This document shows, piece by piece, positions 40,638 to 53,759 of a stretch of 64,000 nt of DNA. The notes below the pieces were generated by a model. The model had not been told where the DNA came from. It made no database searches and saw only the letters and a program-made list of their open reading frames with translations. The stretch spans positions 28,660,344-28,724,343 of the forward strand of contig OZ022244.1 of NCBI GenBank assembly GCA_963978895.1. Reading direction: 5' to 3'. Every line of letters starts with the position of its first letter. Positions within the stretch are counted from its first letter, which is position 1. Origin of the DNA: Erpobdella octoculata. Taxonomy: Eukaryota; Annelida; Clitellata; Hirudinida; Erpobdellidae. Position numbers and translations under genes: made by a program.

Positions 40638-40872
40638 GGCGCTGGTGGCAGAGCGGTAGAGCGCTCGCCTGTTGATCGTTAGGTCGGCAGTTCAAGCCTC
40701 ACCTGCGTCACCAGCGTAACTCCCTTAGGCAAGGAGTTCACTCGCATTGCTTTCTCATGTCTATGAAAATAGCGTGTTCTTCGAAGTTTCCGATCCAAAG
40801 GAACCTTCGTAAGCGCCTCTGACTTATCTGGCGCTATATAAATTCATCATTATTATTATTATTATTATTATA
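40638..40872 (+). mobile_element. tRNA-derived SINE with ATT tail
   Basis: The head folds like a tRNA: CGCTGG pairs with CCAGCG, box A TGGCAGAGCGG, box B AGTTCAAGCCTC. A body follows (GTAACTCCCTTAGGCAAGGA, TTCACTCGCATTGCT) that aligns with the SINE pair at 10331. The 3' end is TGGCGCTATATAAATTCATC followed by ATT repeats. The end resembles the 3' end of the LINE at 27.9 kb (GCGCTATAGAAATAATGATT), a possible mobilising partner. Confidence 0.8.
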
Positions 40873-41339
40873 TTACATACAAAGATACATTCCTGGGGAC
40901 AATAAATAAAGATTTACATTCAGGTGACATTGGACTTGTAACAGCGTTCCTGCATTTTGTGTAAGCCTCTTCTACTGCGATCTTGATTAAAAATAAAAAA
41001 CTTCGTCACTGCATGGGGTGATAATGCTCATTGTGAAAAGTCCAAATGAATAAATCATCAATTTGTTGTTATTATCGTTTGTCACATATGAATTGTTCAT
41101 GATTACGGTGATGATGGAGATGTTGATGATGACGATGACGATGATGATGACGATGACAATGACGATGACAAAGATGATGACGAAAATGATTAAGATGACA
41201 AAGATGACGAAGTTGTATTATTATAATGAAGATAATACAACGACATATATGCGCTTCGATAAACAATCCGTTGTGTTCAACACTTAAGCCCTTCAAAATG
41301 ACCAATACTGTCATTAGTTTTGCAGAATAAAAAATAGTG
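40873..41339. other. Intergenic sequence with GAT/GAC run
   Basis: An imperfect GATGAC run occurs at 41105-41200. No gene is seen. Confidence 0.6.
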
Positions 41340-41437
41340 TAAAGGAACAAACAAACAAACAAACGGACAAAAAAGACAGACAAGAGAATTAGGCAGAGTA
41401 AAACTTGCAAATGACAACATTATAAATGTTACAAAAA
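41340..41437 (+). repeat. Dispersed repeat, left part, interrupted by the second LINE
   Basis: ACAAACAAACAAACGGACAA, CAGACAAGAGAA, TTGCAAATGAC and ATTATAAATGTTACAAAAAC match 49410-49535 of the uninterrupted copy in order. Confidence 0.75.
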
Positions 41438-41439
41438 CT

Positions 41440-41868
41440 ATTGTTGTCTATGGGCTGGGCGAGTCGAGTTCGTCTACACCTGATAAGCGCAAATCTGACG
41501 ACAAATCGAAGATCGAGGAATTGCTGAAGTTAATCTCTTGTGATGATGTCGAAATTGTTAACTTAATTAGACTTGGGAAAAGAATCGAAGGAGAGAGTGA
41601 ACCTGCTCGACCAAGACCGTTGAAACTGGTATTGAAAAACGAAAATCAACAGTCGAATCTTCTCAAGTCGGCAAAAAACTTGAGGGTGATGAAGGAAGGA
41701 GGTTGGTCAGCAGTTTTTATCCATCGGGATATGACTCCAAAAGAAAGAGAAGCACGAAAACTCCTAGTCGAAAGTATGAGGCAGAGAATGCGAGCCGGAG
41801 AGACGAATCTGTTCATCGCGGGGGACAGGATAGTTACCAGAAGACTTCCCGTTGCGGGAAAAATCTGA
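41440..41868 (+). pseudogene. LINE ORF1, C-terminal fragment
   Basis: The frame carries YGLGESSSSTPDKRK, then IVNLIRLGKR, RPRPLKLVLKN and MTPKEREARKLL, ending at TGA 41866-41868. This is the C-terminal pattern of CR1/L2-type ORF1 RNA-binding proteins. The upstream residues in this frame come from the host repeat, so the native N-terminus is missing because of 5' truncation on insertion. Confidence 0.7.
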
Positions 41869-44858
41869 AAAGCTCCAACACAGAATCATACGTTCGAAAC
41901 AAGTACTTGTCAAAGTGCTTGATCAAGAAAAATTGTAGTTGTTCTGGAGTCGACCGCTGCTATCGTCATCTGGGACCAACCACTGAACGCGAATCTTACT
42001 CTGGTCTAGCCGGACAATCTATCCCCGCTGCATGTCTCAATGTTAGGTCTATTAAAAACAAAACTGCTATCGTTGCTAATATCATAAATGAAAACAAGTT
42101 ATCAATCCTCGGCTTAACTGAAACCTGGCACGAGAGTTATGAAGATGTTGCACTGAAAAAGATTACTTTGCCCGGCTACCGTTGCATCGAATCCGCCAGA
42201 AGGTCTGATGAAACGGGTCGCACATATGGAGGAATTGCGGTTATTTACAAGGACACGCTGTCTGCCAAGCCACACCCTCTGGGTTCCAAGCCAGCTACAT
42301 TCGAGATCACGTCTATAATGTTTTCGTCTTTGAAAACGAATTTTATCTTTGTGGTGATATACCGCCCTGGAGGCAATCCCGTGAGCGATTTGTTCTTCAC
42401 GGAGCTTGAGAGCATATTGGAAACCCTGGCAACTTACAACCTCCAAATCATTATTACCGGCGATCTTAACGTCAGGGTCAACATCTCTAATGACCCCCAC
42501 TCCATCCGTTTTCTCAGCCTCATACGTTCATTTGGATTTATTCAGTCTGTCGTCGGCCCTACGCATACGCATGGTAACACTCTGGACTTGGTCATTACCC
42601 GATCAGATCTTCCCCCTCCATCTATCATCGTTGATCTACCACAGGTGTCAGATCACTCGCTTGTGCGTTTCCGGATCCCGGTCCGTCATCCTCCCCCGCT
42701 GCTTATCGACGTCAACACCCGGGCTTGGAGAAGTTTCGACCCAGAGCAATTCCGTTCTGATTTACAGGGAAGTTCTCTGTGTAATCCGGCGGTCTATGAG
42801 ACGATGTCAATCAGCCAGGTTCTTGAGACCTTCGACACAACCTTGTCATCACTTCTTCACAAACATGCCCCGCCTCGTGTTGCCAGGCTGCGCGACCGGC
42901 CCCTCACCCCATGGTTCGACTCTGAATGCGCTGCCTTAAAACGAAGATCGAGAAAGTTAGAAAGACGTTATAGACGAACACAAGATCCCATCGATCGCAC
43001 TTCATGGATCAACCACGTGCGAACGTCTCATGACCTTTACAGACAGAAACAAAATCTCTACTGGAAGATGAAGATTGACGACAGCCGAGGGAGTCCTGGG
43101 AGATTATGGCAGACATTATCTGGGGTGCTCGGTCGGGTTCGGAGCAACCCGATTTCGCCAAAAGATCTTACAGCCAATGATTTCTCGAGAGCGTTCAATG
43201 ATAAGATAAGAGATATCCGCCAGTCTACGTCACATGCTTCCAGTCCACGATTCGACCCCGGCTGTTGTTCCTGCGACCTGCTGAGGCTTAAACCTGTGAG
43301 TGTCGACGACATTACCCGGCTCATCAAATCTTCACCAAACAAAAATTGTTCCCTGGACCCAATACCGACATGGATGATCAAGCAATACTCTAGTGAACTG
43401 GCACCGTTTGTGACATTCCTGGTAAATTCATCGCTAGAGCGGGGACAGTTTCCTCCTGCCCAGAAAAATGCTGTCATCACACCGATCCTGAAGAAGCCGA
43501 ATCTAGATCCGCGCAACACCGGTAACTACCGCCCAATCTCGAATCTGTCCTATCTGTCAAAACTACTGGAACGATGCGTAGCCGCCCAGATAAACATCTA
43601 CCTCCGTGAAAACAACCTTCTCCCGATGTTTCAGTCGGCGTACAGAAATCAGCACTCCACTGAAACTGCTGTCCTGAAGGTACTGTCTGATATTTACGCT
43701 GCGGCTGATTCGGGTCGGATCACGCTACTGGGACTTCTGGACCTCTCCGCTGCTTTCGACACTGTTGACCATCAAATTTTGGTCAACAGGCTCCATTTCT
43801 CGTATGGTTTCGGAGACGTCGTCCTCGAATGGTTTCGTTCCTATTTGACTGATCGGTCCCACTGCATCCGCTCCGGAGGTGTTTTGTCCACGCCTACCTC
43901 TGTCCTGTGTGGCGTCCCGCAGGGATCCGTTCTGGGCCCGTTGTTGTTTCTTCTCTATTCCGCGGACGTCCTACATATTGCCACGAAACATCGGTTTTCT
44001 GTCCATTCTTACGCTGACGACCTGCAGATTTACGATCACTCCCCGCCAGCGTCGTGTTCCGATCTGGTCCCCAGGATGTCTGCATGTATCAGCGAGATTG
44101 GCACTTGGATGGCAAGCAATCGCTTGCAACTCAATCCTTCTAAGACCGAAGTGATCTGGTTGGGCTCGCCTGGTCGACTCAGCTTCTGTCCGAAGGGGGA
44201 TCTGGTCATCGCTGGTGTCTCAGTCAGGCCCTCCACTTATGTTCGTAATCTTGGCGTGATGGTCGACAGTAGCTTGTCTATGGAGGCACACATCTCTCAT
44301 CTTACTCGTTCATGCTTCTATCATCTCCGTCAACTGCGCGTCGTCCGCCGTAGCCTCACCATGGACTCCGCCCATTCACTCATTAGAGTACTCGTGCACA
44401 GCCGGCTTGATTACTGTAATGGTGTCATGGCCGGACTTAGACAGTTTCAAATCAATAGGCTCCAATCCATTCTCCGAGCAGCCGCTCGTCTTGTTCTTCA
44501 GCTGCCCGGCTGGTCTCCCGTATCAGATCTCATGCGGACGCAACTTCACTGGCTTCCTTTCCCGCAGAGAATTCAGTTCAAGTTGGGTCTGATGGTATAC
44601 AAGTGCCTCCACCACACGGCTCCGGTCTACCTGCAGCAATTGTGTGTACCGATCTCAACGCTTGCTGGTCGGTCCCACCTTCGATCGGCGGCTGCTGGCG
44701 ACTTGTTCGTTCCATCGTCAAAGACAACGACTCTCGGCAGGCGCGGATTCTCCACTGCTGGTCCAGTTGTTTGGAACAGCCTATCTGCTGACCTGAGGAA
44801 TCCAGCTTTGGACCTCGGCGGTTTCAGGAAGCTGCTTAAGACAGAACTTTATTCTTAA
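41703..44858 (+). CDS. LINE ORF2: endonuclease and reverse transcriptase (CR1/L2-like)
   Basis: 1051 residues from the ATG at 41703, intact. Endonuclease: N113 (CLNVRS), E140 (LTETW), D254/N256 (GDLNV), D295 (LDLVI) and D317/H318 (SDH). Reverse transcriptase: NYRPISNLSYLSKLLER (608-624), FQSAYRNQHSTETAVLK, D680 (LDLSAAFDTVDH), GVPQGSVLGPLLF (737-749) and YADD (770-773). All catalytic residues are present. The first about 105 residues overlap ORF1 in the -1 frame and look like ORF1 read out of frame. There is no Met between 1 and about 205, so either the 41703 ATG is used or ORF2 is made by a -1 shift or re-initiation. GC content is far above the flanks. Confidence 0.9.
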   Translation: MVSSFYPSGYDSKRKRSTKTPSRKYEAENASRRDESVHRGGQDSYQKTSRCGKNLKSSNTESYVRNKYLSKCLIKKNCSCSGVDRCYRHLGPTTERESYSGLAGQSIPAACLNVRSIKNKTAIVANIINENKLSILGLTETWHESYEDVALKKITLPGYRCIESARRSDETGRTYGGIAVIYKDTLSAKPHPLGSKPATFEITSIMFSSLKTNFIFVVIYRPGGNPVSDLFFTELESILETLATYNLQIIITGDLNVRVNISNDPHSIRFLSLIRSFGFIQSVVGPTHTHGNTLDLVITRSDLPPPSIIVDLPQVSDHSLVRFRIPVRHPPPLLIDVNTRAWRSFDPEQFRSDLQGSSLCNPAVYETMSISQVLETFDTTLSSLLHKHAPPRVARLRDRPLTPWFDSECAALKRRSRKLERRYRRTQDPIDRTSWINHVRTSHDLYRQKQNLYWKMKIDDSRGSPGRLWQTLSGVLGRVRSNPISPKDLTANDFSRAFNDKIRDIRQSTSHASSPRFDPGCCSCDLLRLKPVSVDDITRLIKSSPNKNCSLDPIPTWMIKQYSSELAPFVTFLVNSSLERGQFPPAQKNAVITPILKKPNLDPRNTGNYRPISNLSYLSKLLERCVAAQINIYLRENNLLPMFQSAYRNQHSTETAVLKVLSDIYAAADSGRITLLGLLDLSAAFDTVDHQILVNRLHFSYGFGDVVLEWFRSYLTDRSHCIRSGGVLSTPTSVLCGVPQGSVLGPLLFLLYSADVLHIATKHRFSVHSYADDLQIYDHSPPASCSDLVPRMSACISEIGTWMASNRLQLNPSKTEVIWLGSPGRLSFCPKGDLVIAGVSVRPSTYVRNLGVMVDSSLSMEAHISHLTRSCFYHLRQLRVVRRSLTMDSAHSLIRVLVHSRLDYCNGVMAGLRQFQINRLQSILRAAARLVLQLPGWSPVSDLMRTQLHWLPFPQRIQFKLGLMVYKCLHHTAPVYLQQLCVPISTLAGRSHLRSAAAGDLFVPSSKTTTLGRRGFSTAGPVVWNSLSADLRNPALDLGGFRKLLKTELYS

Positions 44859-44955
44859 ATTTATGATTTGACGCGACGCGCTTTTGTGACTTTTTAAAAA
44901 AAGCGCATTATAAATTTACATTTACAAACAAACATTTACATACATTTTACAAATA

Positions 44956-45230
44956 AAATGCTAAAAACGGTTGCACAAAATAAAATAAATAAATAAACAA
45001 AATGAAAACCAAAACCAACTAAAAAACACGAAATGAATTTACAAAAATTGAACAAAATAAAAAAGTTTTAATTTCAACTAAGCATGCAAGTTTTTTTATA
45101 ACGCTTCCGAAAGATCGGTTTTTATCGGTTTTCGAAAATTCGACATAAAACTTTTTCCGAAACTGTACGAAACTGAAAAAGAAAACCGAACTTCAAACTT
45201 CCATGCTTAATTTTAACAAAATTTAAAAAC
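44956..45230 (+). repeat. Dispersed repeat, right part
   Basis: AAAACGGTTGCACAAAATAA, CACGAAATGAATTTACAAAA, GCATGCAAG and CGCTTCCGAAAGATCGGTTT follow in the same order as at 49555-49700, then GAACTTCAAACTTCCATGCT near 45205. Confidence 0.85.
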
Positions 45231-45680
45231 ATTTTTAAATTTCTTACTCTGCTGTCGAGATAGATGGATTGAAAGAAAAAGAGAAGATTGCGTGTGGTCA
45301 TCTTTTAAAAAAAGCTGCGTCAAATAATTGATGATAAAAACTGGATAAAACAAGAATTTTTTTTATTTTTATTCGTTTTTCCTTTTTTTCGGAATTTTTA
45401 CCTTATTTCACTTTCCTTAATTTTTTTATTTCACTTAATAATTCTTTTTCATTTCAGTCTTTAAAATAGTTTTTTTTTTCTTCTTATTTCAGGCGCAGAA
45501 TTCAATTATTCTTTAAAACCCTTCAAGGATGAGTTTAATAATGAAATTCATTCCTGGGCTCGTGCTCAAGTCTAAAACAACCAAATTTATTTTTCCATTA
45601 CTCGCCGGACACGAGTGGTCACTCAACAATGGCCATTTTTCACGCTTATTTATTTACGATCACGCTAGGTTGGTGTTGAA
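45231..45680. other. AT-rich intergenic sequence
   Basis: No gene or mobile element is recognised. Confidence 0.6.
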
Positions 45681-45943
<263 letters not shown>

Positions 45944-46098
45944 CTCGTCTTCATTTGTATTTTAGTGGTTTTTTGCTGTTGTTGTTGTTGCTGGTGTTCC
46001 ACAATTGAGAAAAAACAGTTCTCTTCTTGTTTCTTCAACTTCCGAGAAGACGAATCTGTTTCGATTTGTAAGTATTTCCCACGTGTGCGTGTGTGTGC

Positions 46099-46212
<114 letters not shown>

Positions 46213-46510
46213 TTGTGCGTGTGTAAGGGTGTACGTGTGTATATATTTTTGTGTGGACGTGTGTACGTGTAGATTATTCAATCATAGATTTGATACGTCT
46301 GATTGCATTCTTATATACGGACTTACACGGTGGCGTACGGGTATTGTTGTTCCTTCCTGTCTGCTTGCCTGCCTGTCTTCGTGTCTGCTTGTCTGTTTGT
46401 TTGTTTGATGTACGAAAAAGGCAACTCGATAGGTCTTCCACGAGACTTCTGTAATTAAGACGTGGCTGCTTGGAAGGATAACGACTGATATCTGGAGGTG
46501 GATCTAAGGG
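46213..46510. other. Intergenic sequence
   Basis: GT- and CTGT-rich sequence; no gene is seen. Confidence 0.5.
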
Positions 46511-47120
46511 CGGACGCATGGATGGATGGTGCACGAGTTAAGGCATAGATGGATGAGTACACGGAAACATAGATGACTGAATGGAAGCATCATGAACAGA
46601 TGCATTGATGAATGCATGATTGAGAACGGGTGCATGGACAGATGCATTGATAAATGTATTGAGTTAGAACGGATGCATTGGCCGATGCATTGATGAAAAC
46701 GTACGCATGGATAGATGCATTGATAAATGCATGATTTAAAATAAATGCATGGATAGATGCATTGATGAATATATAAATTAACAAATGCAGGGTTAAATGC
46801 ATTGATGAATTGACGAATGCATGGATAAATGCATTGATGAATATATAAATTAACAAATGCAGGGTTGAATGCATTGATGAATTGACGAATGCATGGATAG
46901 ATGCATTGATGAAAGCATGAGTGAACGAATGGATCTATCGGTGCCCGGTGCATTGATGAATGTATGAGTGGCCGAATGCATTGATATACGTAACGATGAA
47001 TGCGTGGATACTTTAATGAATTCATTGATAGATGCATTGATGAATGCACGGATATATGAATTAATTAATGCGTAGATAGATGCACCGATGAATCCATAGA
47101 TAAATGCACTGATGAATAGA
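46511..47120. repeat. Degenerate GATGCATTGATGAAT minisatellite
   Basis: About 600 bp built from variants of GATGCATTGATGAATGCATG and GGATAGATGCATTGATGAA. Two segments near 46760-46830 and 46825-46895 share ATATATAAATTAACAAATGC and are 65 bp apart, showing block duplication. The minus strand stays open for long stretches only because of the repeat. Confidence 0.85.
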
Positions 47121-47297
47121 AATCTATGATAGGAGAAAAGATGAACGCGTGGCTCAGTGGGAGTAGTAAAGGACTGATAAAAAAATGACCATAAAAAGTC
47201 TGACAAAATGGCGGACATTAAGCGAGATGTAAACAATAAATAATAAACAATACAGTATAAGATGGTCGGATTGATAAGTTGGGAAATTGGAAAAAAA

Positions 47298-47413
47298 GAA
47301 TGTGGTACAATAAAGCAGTGTACAGGAATGTAGTACAATTAACAATGTACATGAATGTAGTACAATGAAAAAGTGTACAGGAATGTAGTACAATGAAGCA
47401 ATGTACAGAAATG
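47298..47413. repeat. 28-bp tandem repeat, about 4 copies
   Basis: Units of the type GAATGTAGTACAATGAAGCA plus ATGTACAG, with a few substitutions each. Confidence 0.85.
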
Positions 47414-47844
47414 ATTTCCTGCGCAATGTACGTTTTGAAAACAGAAACGTTAGCTAGGAATAATTTAATGCCGGTATTTTAAGCAGATGGATGAAATAAT
47501 GAACACTTATAAAAATAAAATAATAATAATATAATTCTTGGAAAAACTTTTAAATATAAACGAGTAAATAAAAGATTATTTTTGCGCTTTCTAACTCGAT
47601 GTTTTATCCACCTTTTTCACTTTAGGGATGTCACATGAATTTATTTTTAAATATTTTTTTGTCAATTTATTCTGCAACGTGAAAACATTTTTCAACATTT
47701 TAAGTCTACTTTTAATTTTTCTTGATTTTCGGTTCTGACAATAATTTTTCCATAAAAAGTGACAACCGGCTGATTGATGCAGGCCCAACCAGGACTATAC
47801 TTCCATCAATAACACACGCCTACGCAGAGAGAGAAGGAAAGAAA
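47414..47844. other. AT-rich intergenic sequence
   Basis: No feature is recognised. Confidence 0.55.
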
Positions 47845-49182
<1,338 letters not shown>

Positions 49183-49815
49183 AACAAGTAAAGGAAAAAC
49201 GAGTTTTTCAACACACTCGATTTAGAAATACGAAATATGTTCAAATTAATTTTTTTAATTGAATCATGTATTGTCATCCAATATAAAGCTATGTTAAAAG
49301 TTTCAGCTTCCTAGCTAGTCAAAAAGCTGGTTAAATTTTACTTGCAAGATTTGCGTACAGAGAAAGCCACACACACAAACAGATATTGTAACCTAAATAA
49401 AAGTTTGTAAAAACGGGCAAACAAACAAACAAACAAACAAAACAAACAAACAAGCGGACAAAAAACAGACAAGAGAAGTAAGCAAACTAAAACATGCAAA
49501 TGACTAAATTTTCATTATAAATGTTATAAAAACTATAAAAAAAACGCTAAAAACGGTTGCACAAAATAAACAAAATGAAAGCAAAAAAAATTAAAAACCA
49601 CGAAATGAATTTACAAAAATTAAACAAAAAATTAAAAAACAGTTTGAATTTCAACTGAGCATGCAAGTTTCTTTATAACGCTTCCGAAAGATCGGTTTTT
49701 GTCGGTTTTTGTTGGTTCTTGTCGGTTTTTGTTGGTTTTTGTCGGTTATCGAAAGTTCTGAATAAAATTATTTCCAAAACCGAAAAAACCAAACTTCAAA
49801 CTTCGATGCTTTATT
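49183..49815 (+). repeat. Dispersed repeat, longest uninterrupted copy
   Basis: Order: ACAAGTAAAGGAAAAACGAG, ATTGTCATCCAATATAAAGC, TTTCAGCTTCCTAGCTAGTC, TTGCAAGATTTGCGTACAGA, a CA run, ATTGTAACCTAAATAAAAG, an AAAC run, CAGACAAGAGAAGTAAGC, ACGGTTGCACAAAATAAAC and CGCTTCCGAAAGATCGG, then tandem TTTTTGTCGGTTTTTGTTGG. This copy shows the empty sites that correspond to both LINE insertions. No ORF, inverted repeat or tail type is evident, so the class is unknown. Confidence 0.8.
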
Positions 49816-50743
49816 TTAAGAAAATTAAAAAATTAAATTAAAAAATTGATCACCAGAAATGACTTGAAGGAATCATTCATTATTTAGCTCACACAAGGAG
49901 AGAGTCGTCAGTTCTGAGATTAAATTAATTTTAAATAAATTTTTCATTTTTTCCTTCATCAAATGCACTTAAAGGTCATGTCGATTGTTTTGAACTTGAT
50001 GTCAATTCGATTCATTGAATTTTGCTTTTGAAATAAAAATTTAAAAAAAACTTTTTTTTGCTTGTATTTTTACTCAATTAAAACTTAATTAAATTAAATG
50101 CGTCGAGATAAAAAAATATCATGCAAACTAGGAATGTATTTCTAGGTTATTCTTACGTCTTTAAGAAACTTTTGTGCTTTTTTCTTATTCTCAAATTTAC
50201 TCACAAATTGGGAAAACAAAAAATTAGGCTGTAAATCCCAAATCACATCTGCTTGATTTGCTGTCTCGGTGTCTGAGAGCCTGTGGTGGTGTTTTAATGG
50301 CGGAGGAACGCGCGAAACCGAGAAGAAGTAAAAGGTAAAAGAAGTAAGAAAGAAAAAGACAGAGAAAGAGAAAGGGGAGAAAAAATTAAAAAATAAAAAA
50401 ATAAAAAAACAGTGAAAAAATAAAAAAAAATAAAAAAAATACACACAAGAATAGAAAACAAAACCAATGATAAAATTAAACAAGCAAATCAAAATTAGAT
50501 ACTAAATAATACTCGGTCAAAGAAACTTCCAACTGCGTCTGTTTGTGGAAAAGAATAATTTATGTCGGACAAAAATTTAACTAATAATTTATTTATTTAC
50601 GCACTTGGAAATATTTTTTTGAAAAGTTTATTTATTTATAAAAAAACATAGAAAATAATGAAAAAACAAGGTTAATTGTTGTTTAATATATTTAATTAAA
50701 TTATAAATACAAATAATCAAATAAGTTGAGTGCAGACGGTGTT
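49816..50743. other. AT-rich intergenic sequence
   Basis: No gene is seen. A purine-rich stretch at 50330-50460 gives a spurious Phe-rich minus-strand ORF. Confidence 0.6.
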
Positions 50744-51929
<1,186 letters not shown>

Positions 51930-52155
51930 TACAAACTTGTATTTAGGTTACAATCTCTGTTTGCGTATGTGTATGTATATATGTATGTGTGTGTGTCTTT
52001 CTCTGTACGCAAATCTCGAAAATAAAATGTAACTAGCTTTTTGAATAGCTAGGAAGCTGAAACTTTCAGCATAGCTTTATATTGGATGACAATACATGAT
52101 TCAATTAAAAAAAAGGTTCTGGTAAAAAAACTCATTTTTTCCTTTACTTGTTACA
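51930..52155 (-). repeat. Dispersed repeat, inverted partial copy
   Basis: Read on the minus strand it gives ACAAGTAAAGGAAAAAATGAG, ATTGTCATCCAATATAAAGC, TTTCAGCTTCCTAGCTATTC, TTTGCGTACAGAGAAAG and GATTGTAACCTAAATACAAG, the same order as the copy at 49183. Confidence 0.85.
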
Positions 52156-52281
52156 ATTAATTTTAATTCCATTCTTAAAATGTATTGTAAGTTTGGACTG
52201 TATTGGGTCAGAATTTTACTCTTCAAAAGAAGTTTCTGTGTTAATAACTCTTCTAGCAAATTTCTATGAACAAAAAAGTAG

Positions 52282-52393
52282 TGTCAGAAGTGGGATTTGA
52301 ACCCACGCCCACAGAAGTGGACCAGAATACTCTGCATTGCAAAGCAAGGCTTATCCTTGAGTCTGGCGCCTTAGACCGCTCGGCCATCCTGAC
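52282..52393 (-). tRNA. tRNA-Leu(CAA), intron-containing
   Basis: Complete minus-strand copy identical in plan to the genes at 1380-4933: GTCAGGA/TTCTGAC acceptor, CAA anticodon, 28-nt intron, intact box A and box B, and a T6 terminator. It is about 40 kb from the first group. Confidence 0.95.
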
Positions 52394-53687
52394 AACTGCT
52401 AATGATTAATTTTAAGGTTCGTCATATTGATCTGACACAGTTTATATAAGAAATTATAAAACTTAGTTTGTGATTTTTTCAGATTTGTTTCTTCAAGCTG
52501 TGAATTTAATTATTTTGCCAGAATATAAAATCAAACTACGTCATTGCGTGATTTCATCAACTCCAGCGAATCTAATTGTAGCTCCTAGCTTGGTTGAAAA
52601 GTCAGACTGCAGTTCAGCAAGACAAATAAAAAAATATCTAAACGACGTTAAAATTTAAACTGTTCAATAGGAAATGATTTAACCCGACTACTAGCGAGCA
52701 CATTAGCTACTTTAGATTAAATAGCTAACAGCTGACCTCTGCAAGTTTACTTTTATGTTACAGTTACGTTATGGTTGTGATCAGTGATTAGCTGATTAAC
52801 TCATAGGTAAATTTGGGTAAATCTCTGGATCAGCTGTTTTTTTATCTAAAATAATGAAACGCTGAAAACAACATTAATTCTTACATAAACATATATTAAA
52901 TGACAAAAAAAGAGTACATGTTTCATTCAAGTGTTTTAAATCTTAAATAAATAAAAAATGTCATTTCCATTTCTAAACTAAAACTTTGTGGTTTTGAAAC
53001 TGACGCAATTGCTCTAAAAATTGAGATGATGGTGATGATCATATGATGATTACGACGACGACAATGAAAACGACGATGATGATAACGATGATGATGCTTA
53101 TTAGGTATTTACCGTGATGATAATGTTCATAAATAGTTTTATTTTTAAATAGTTATGAAATATTTGTTTAGTTAAAACTTGACATCTAGACTTAATTTAA
53201 TTTACTAAGCTTAAATAAAAATCCCAAGCACTTTTCTTGTAAGTATGTATGCAATTGATAAGTAGGTATACAAATGATTAAATAACTCTTTATATATGAC
53301 AAAATTGAGTCTAAAAAGTTTCCTTTATTGACACGACTCAGAATAACTCCGAAACTGCCAACTTGTGGCCTATTTAGTTTGTTACTAAGGGTAATCTTGT
53401 AATTATTAGTGTGACAAATCATATAAAAGTCATATTCAGTAATATTGTATGCCTATACGACTATACGATGTGCGTTCATCAAGCGAACAACGTAGATAAA
53501 TCTGAAACATGAAACAACATCTCGCAATCAGAATCAAAACTTACTTTAGAGTTGATATGCTGAATTAGTAGATAATGAGCAAGCAATCGTTATGAAATAA
53601 TAATAAAAACAAAAATTTTGTTTCAAGTTATTTGTGTATTGCAATGCCTCTAGATAAAAGCTATTCAAATTTGCATGTCGTACGCGT
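52394..53687. other. AT-rich intergenic sequence
   Basis: A short GAT/GAC run occurs at 53025-53095. No gene is supported. Confidence 0.6.
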
Positions 53688-53759
53688 GGCTCGGTGGCCA
53701 AGTGGTAAGGCGTCTGTCTCGTAAACAGAAGATCCGGGGTTCAAACCCCCGTCGGGCCT
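53688..53759 (+). tRNA. tRNA-Thr(CGU)
   Basis: A 72-nt intronless cloverleaf. The acceptor GGCTCGG pairs with TCGGGCC through two G-U pairs. Box A is TGGCCAAGTGG. The anticodon stem is TCTGT/ACAGA around loop CTCGTAA (anticodon CGT, decoding ACG). T arm CCGGGGTTCAAACCCCCG has a normal B box. Discriminator T and the TCTCGTAA loop match animal tRNA-Thr(CGU) genes. A T6 terminator follows. Confidence 0.95.

Larger units (their letters stand above)
41438..44955 (+). mobile_element. CR1/L2-type LINE, 5'-truncated
   Basis: About 3.5 kb: C-terminal part of ORF1, complete ORF2 and a 3' end GCGCATTATAAATTTACATT followed by a loose TTTACA tail. It interrupts a copy of the dispersed repeat, which resumes at about 44956 (ATGCTAAAAACGGTTGCAC). 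Comparison with the empty copy near 49535-49550 places the 5' boundary at about 41438, inside ORF1. A clean target duplication is not evident. Confidence 0.85.

Noticed and set aside
46504..47049. 181-codon minus-strand ORF rich in Ile, His and Cys
   Set aside because: Lies entirely in the ATGCAT minisatellite; periodic and without a recognisable domain.
53461..53687. Other tRNA-like sequences near the tRNA-Thr gene
   Set aside because: No A or B box pair with correct spacing was found.
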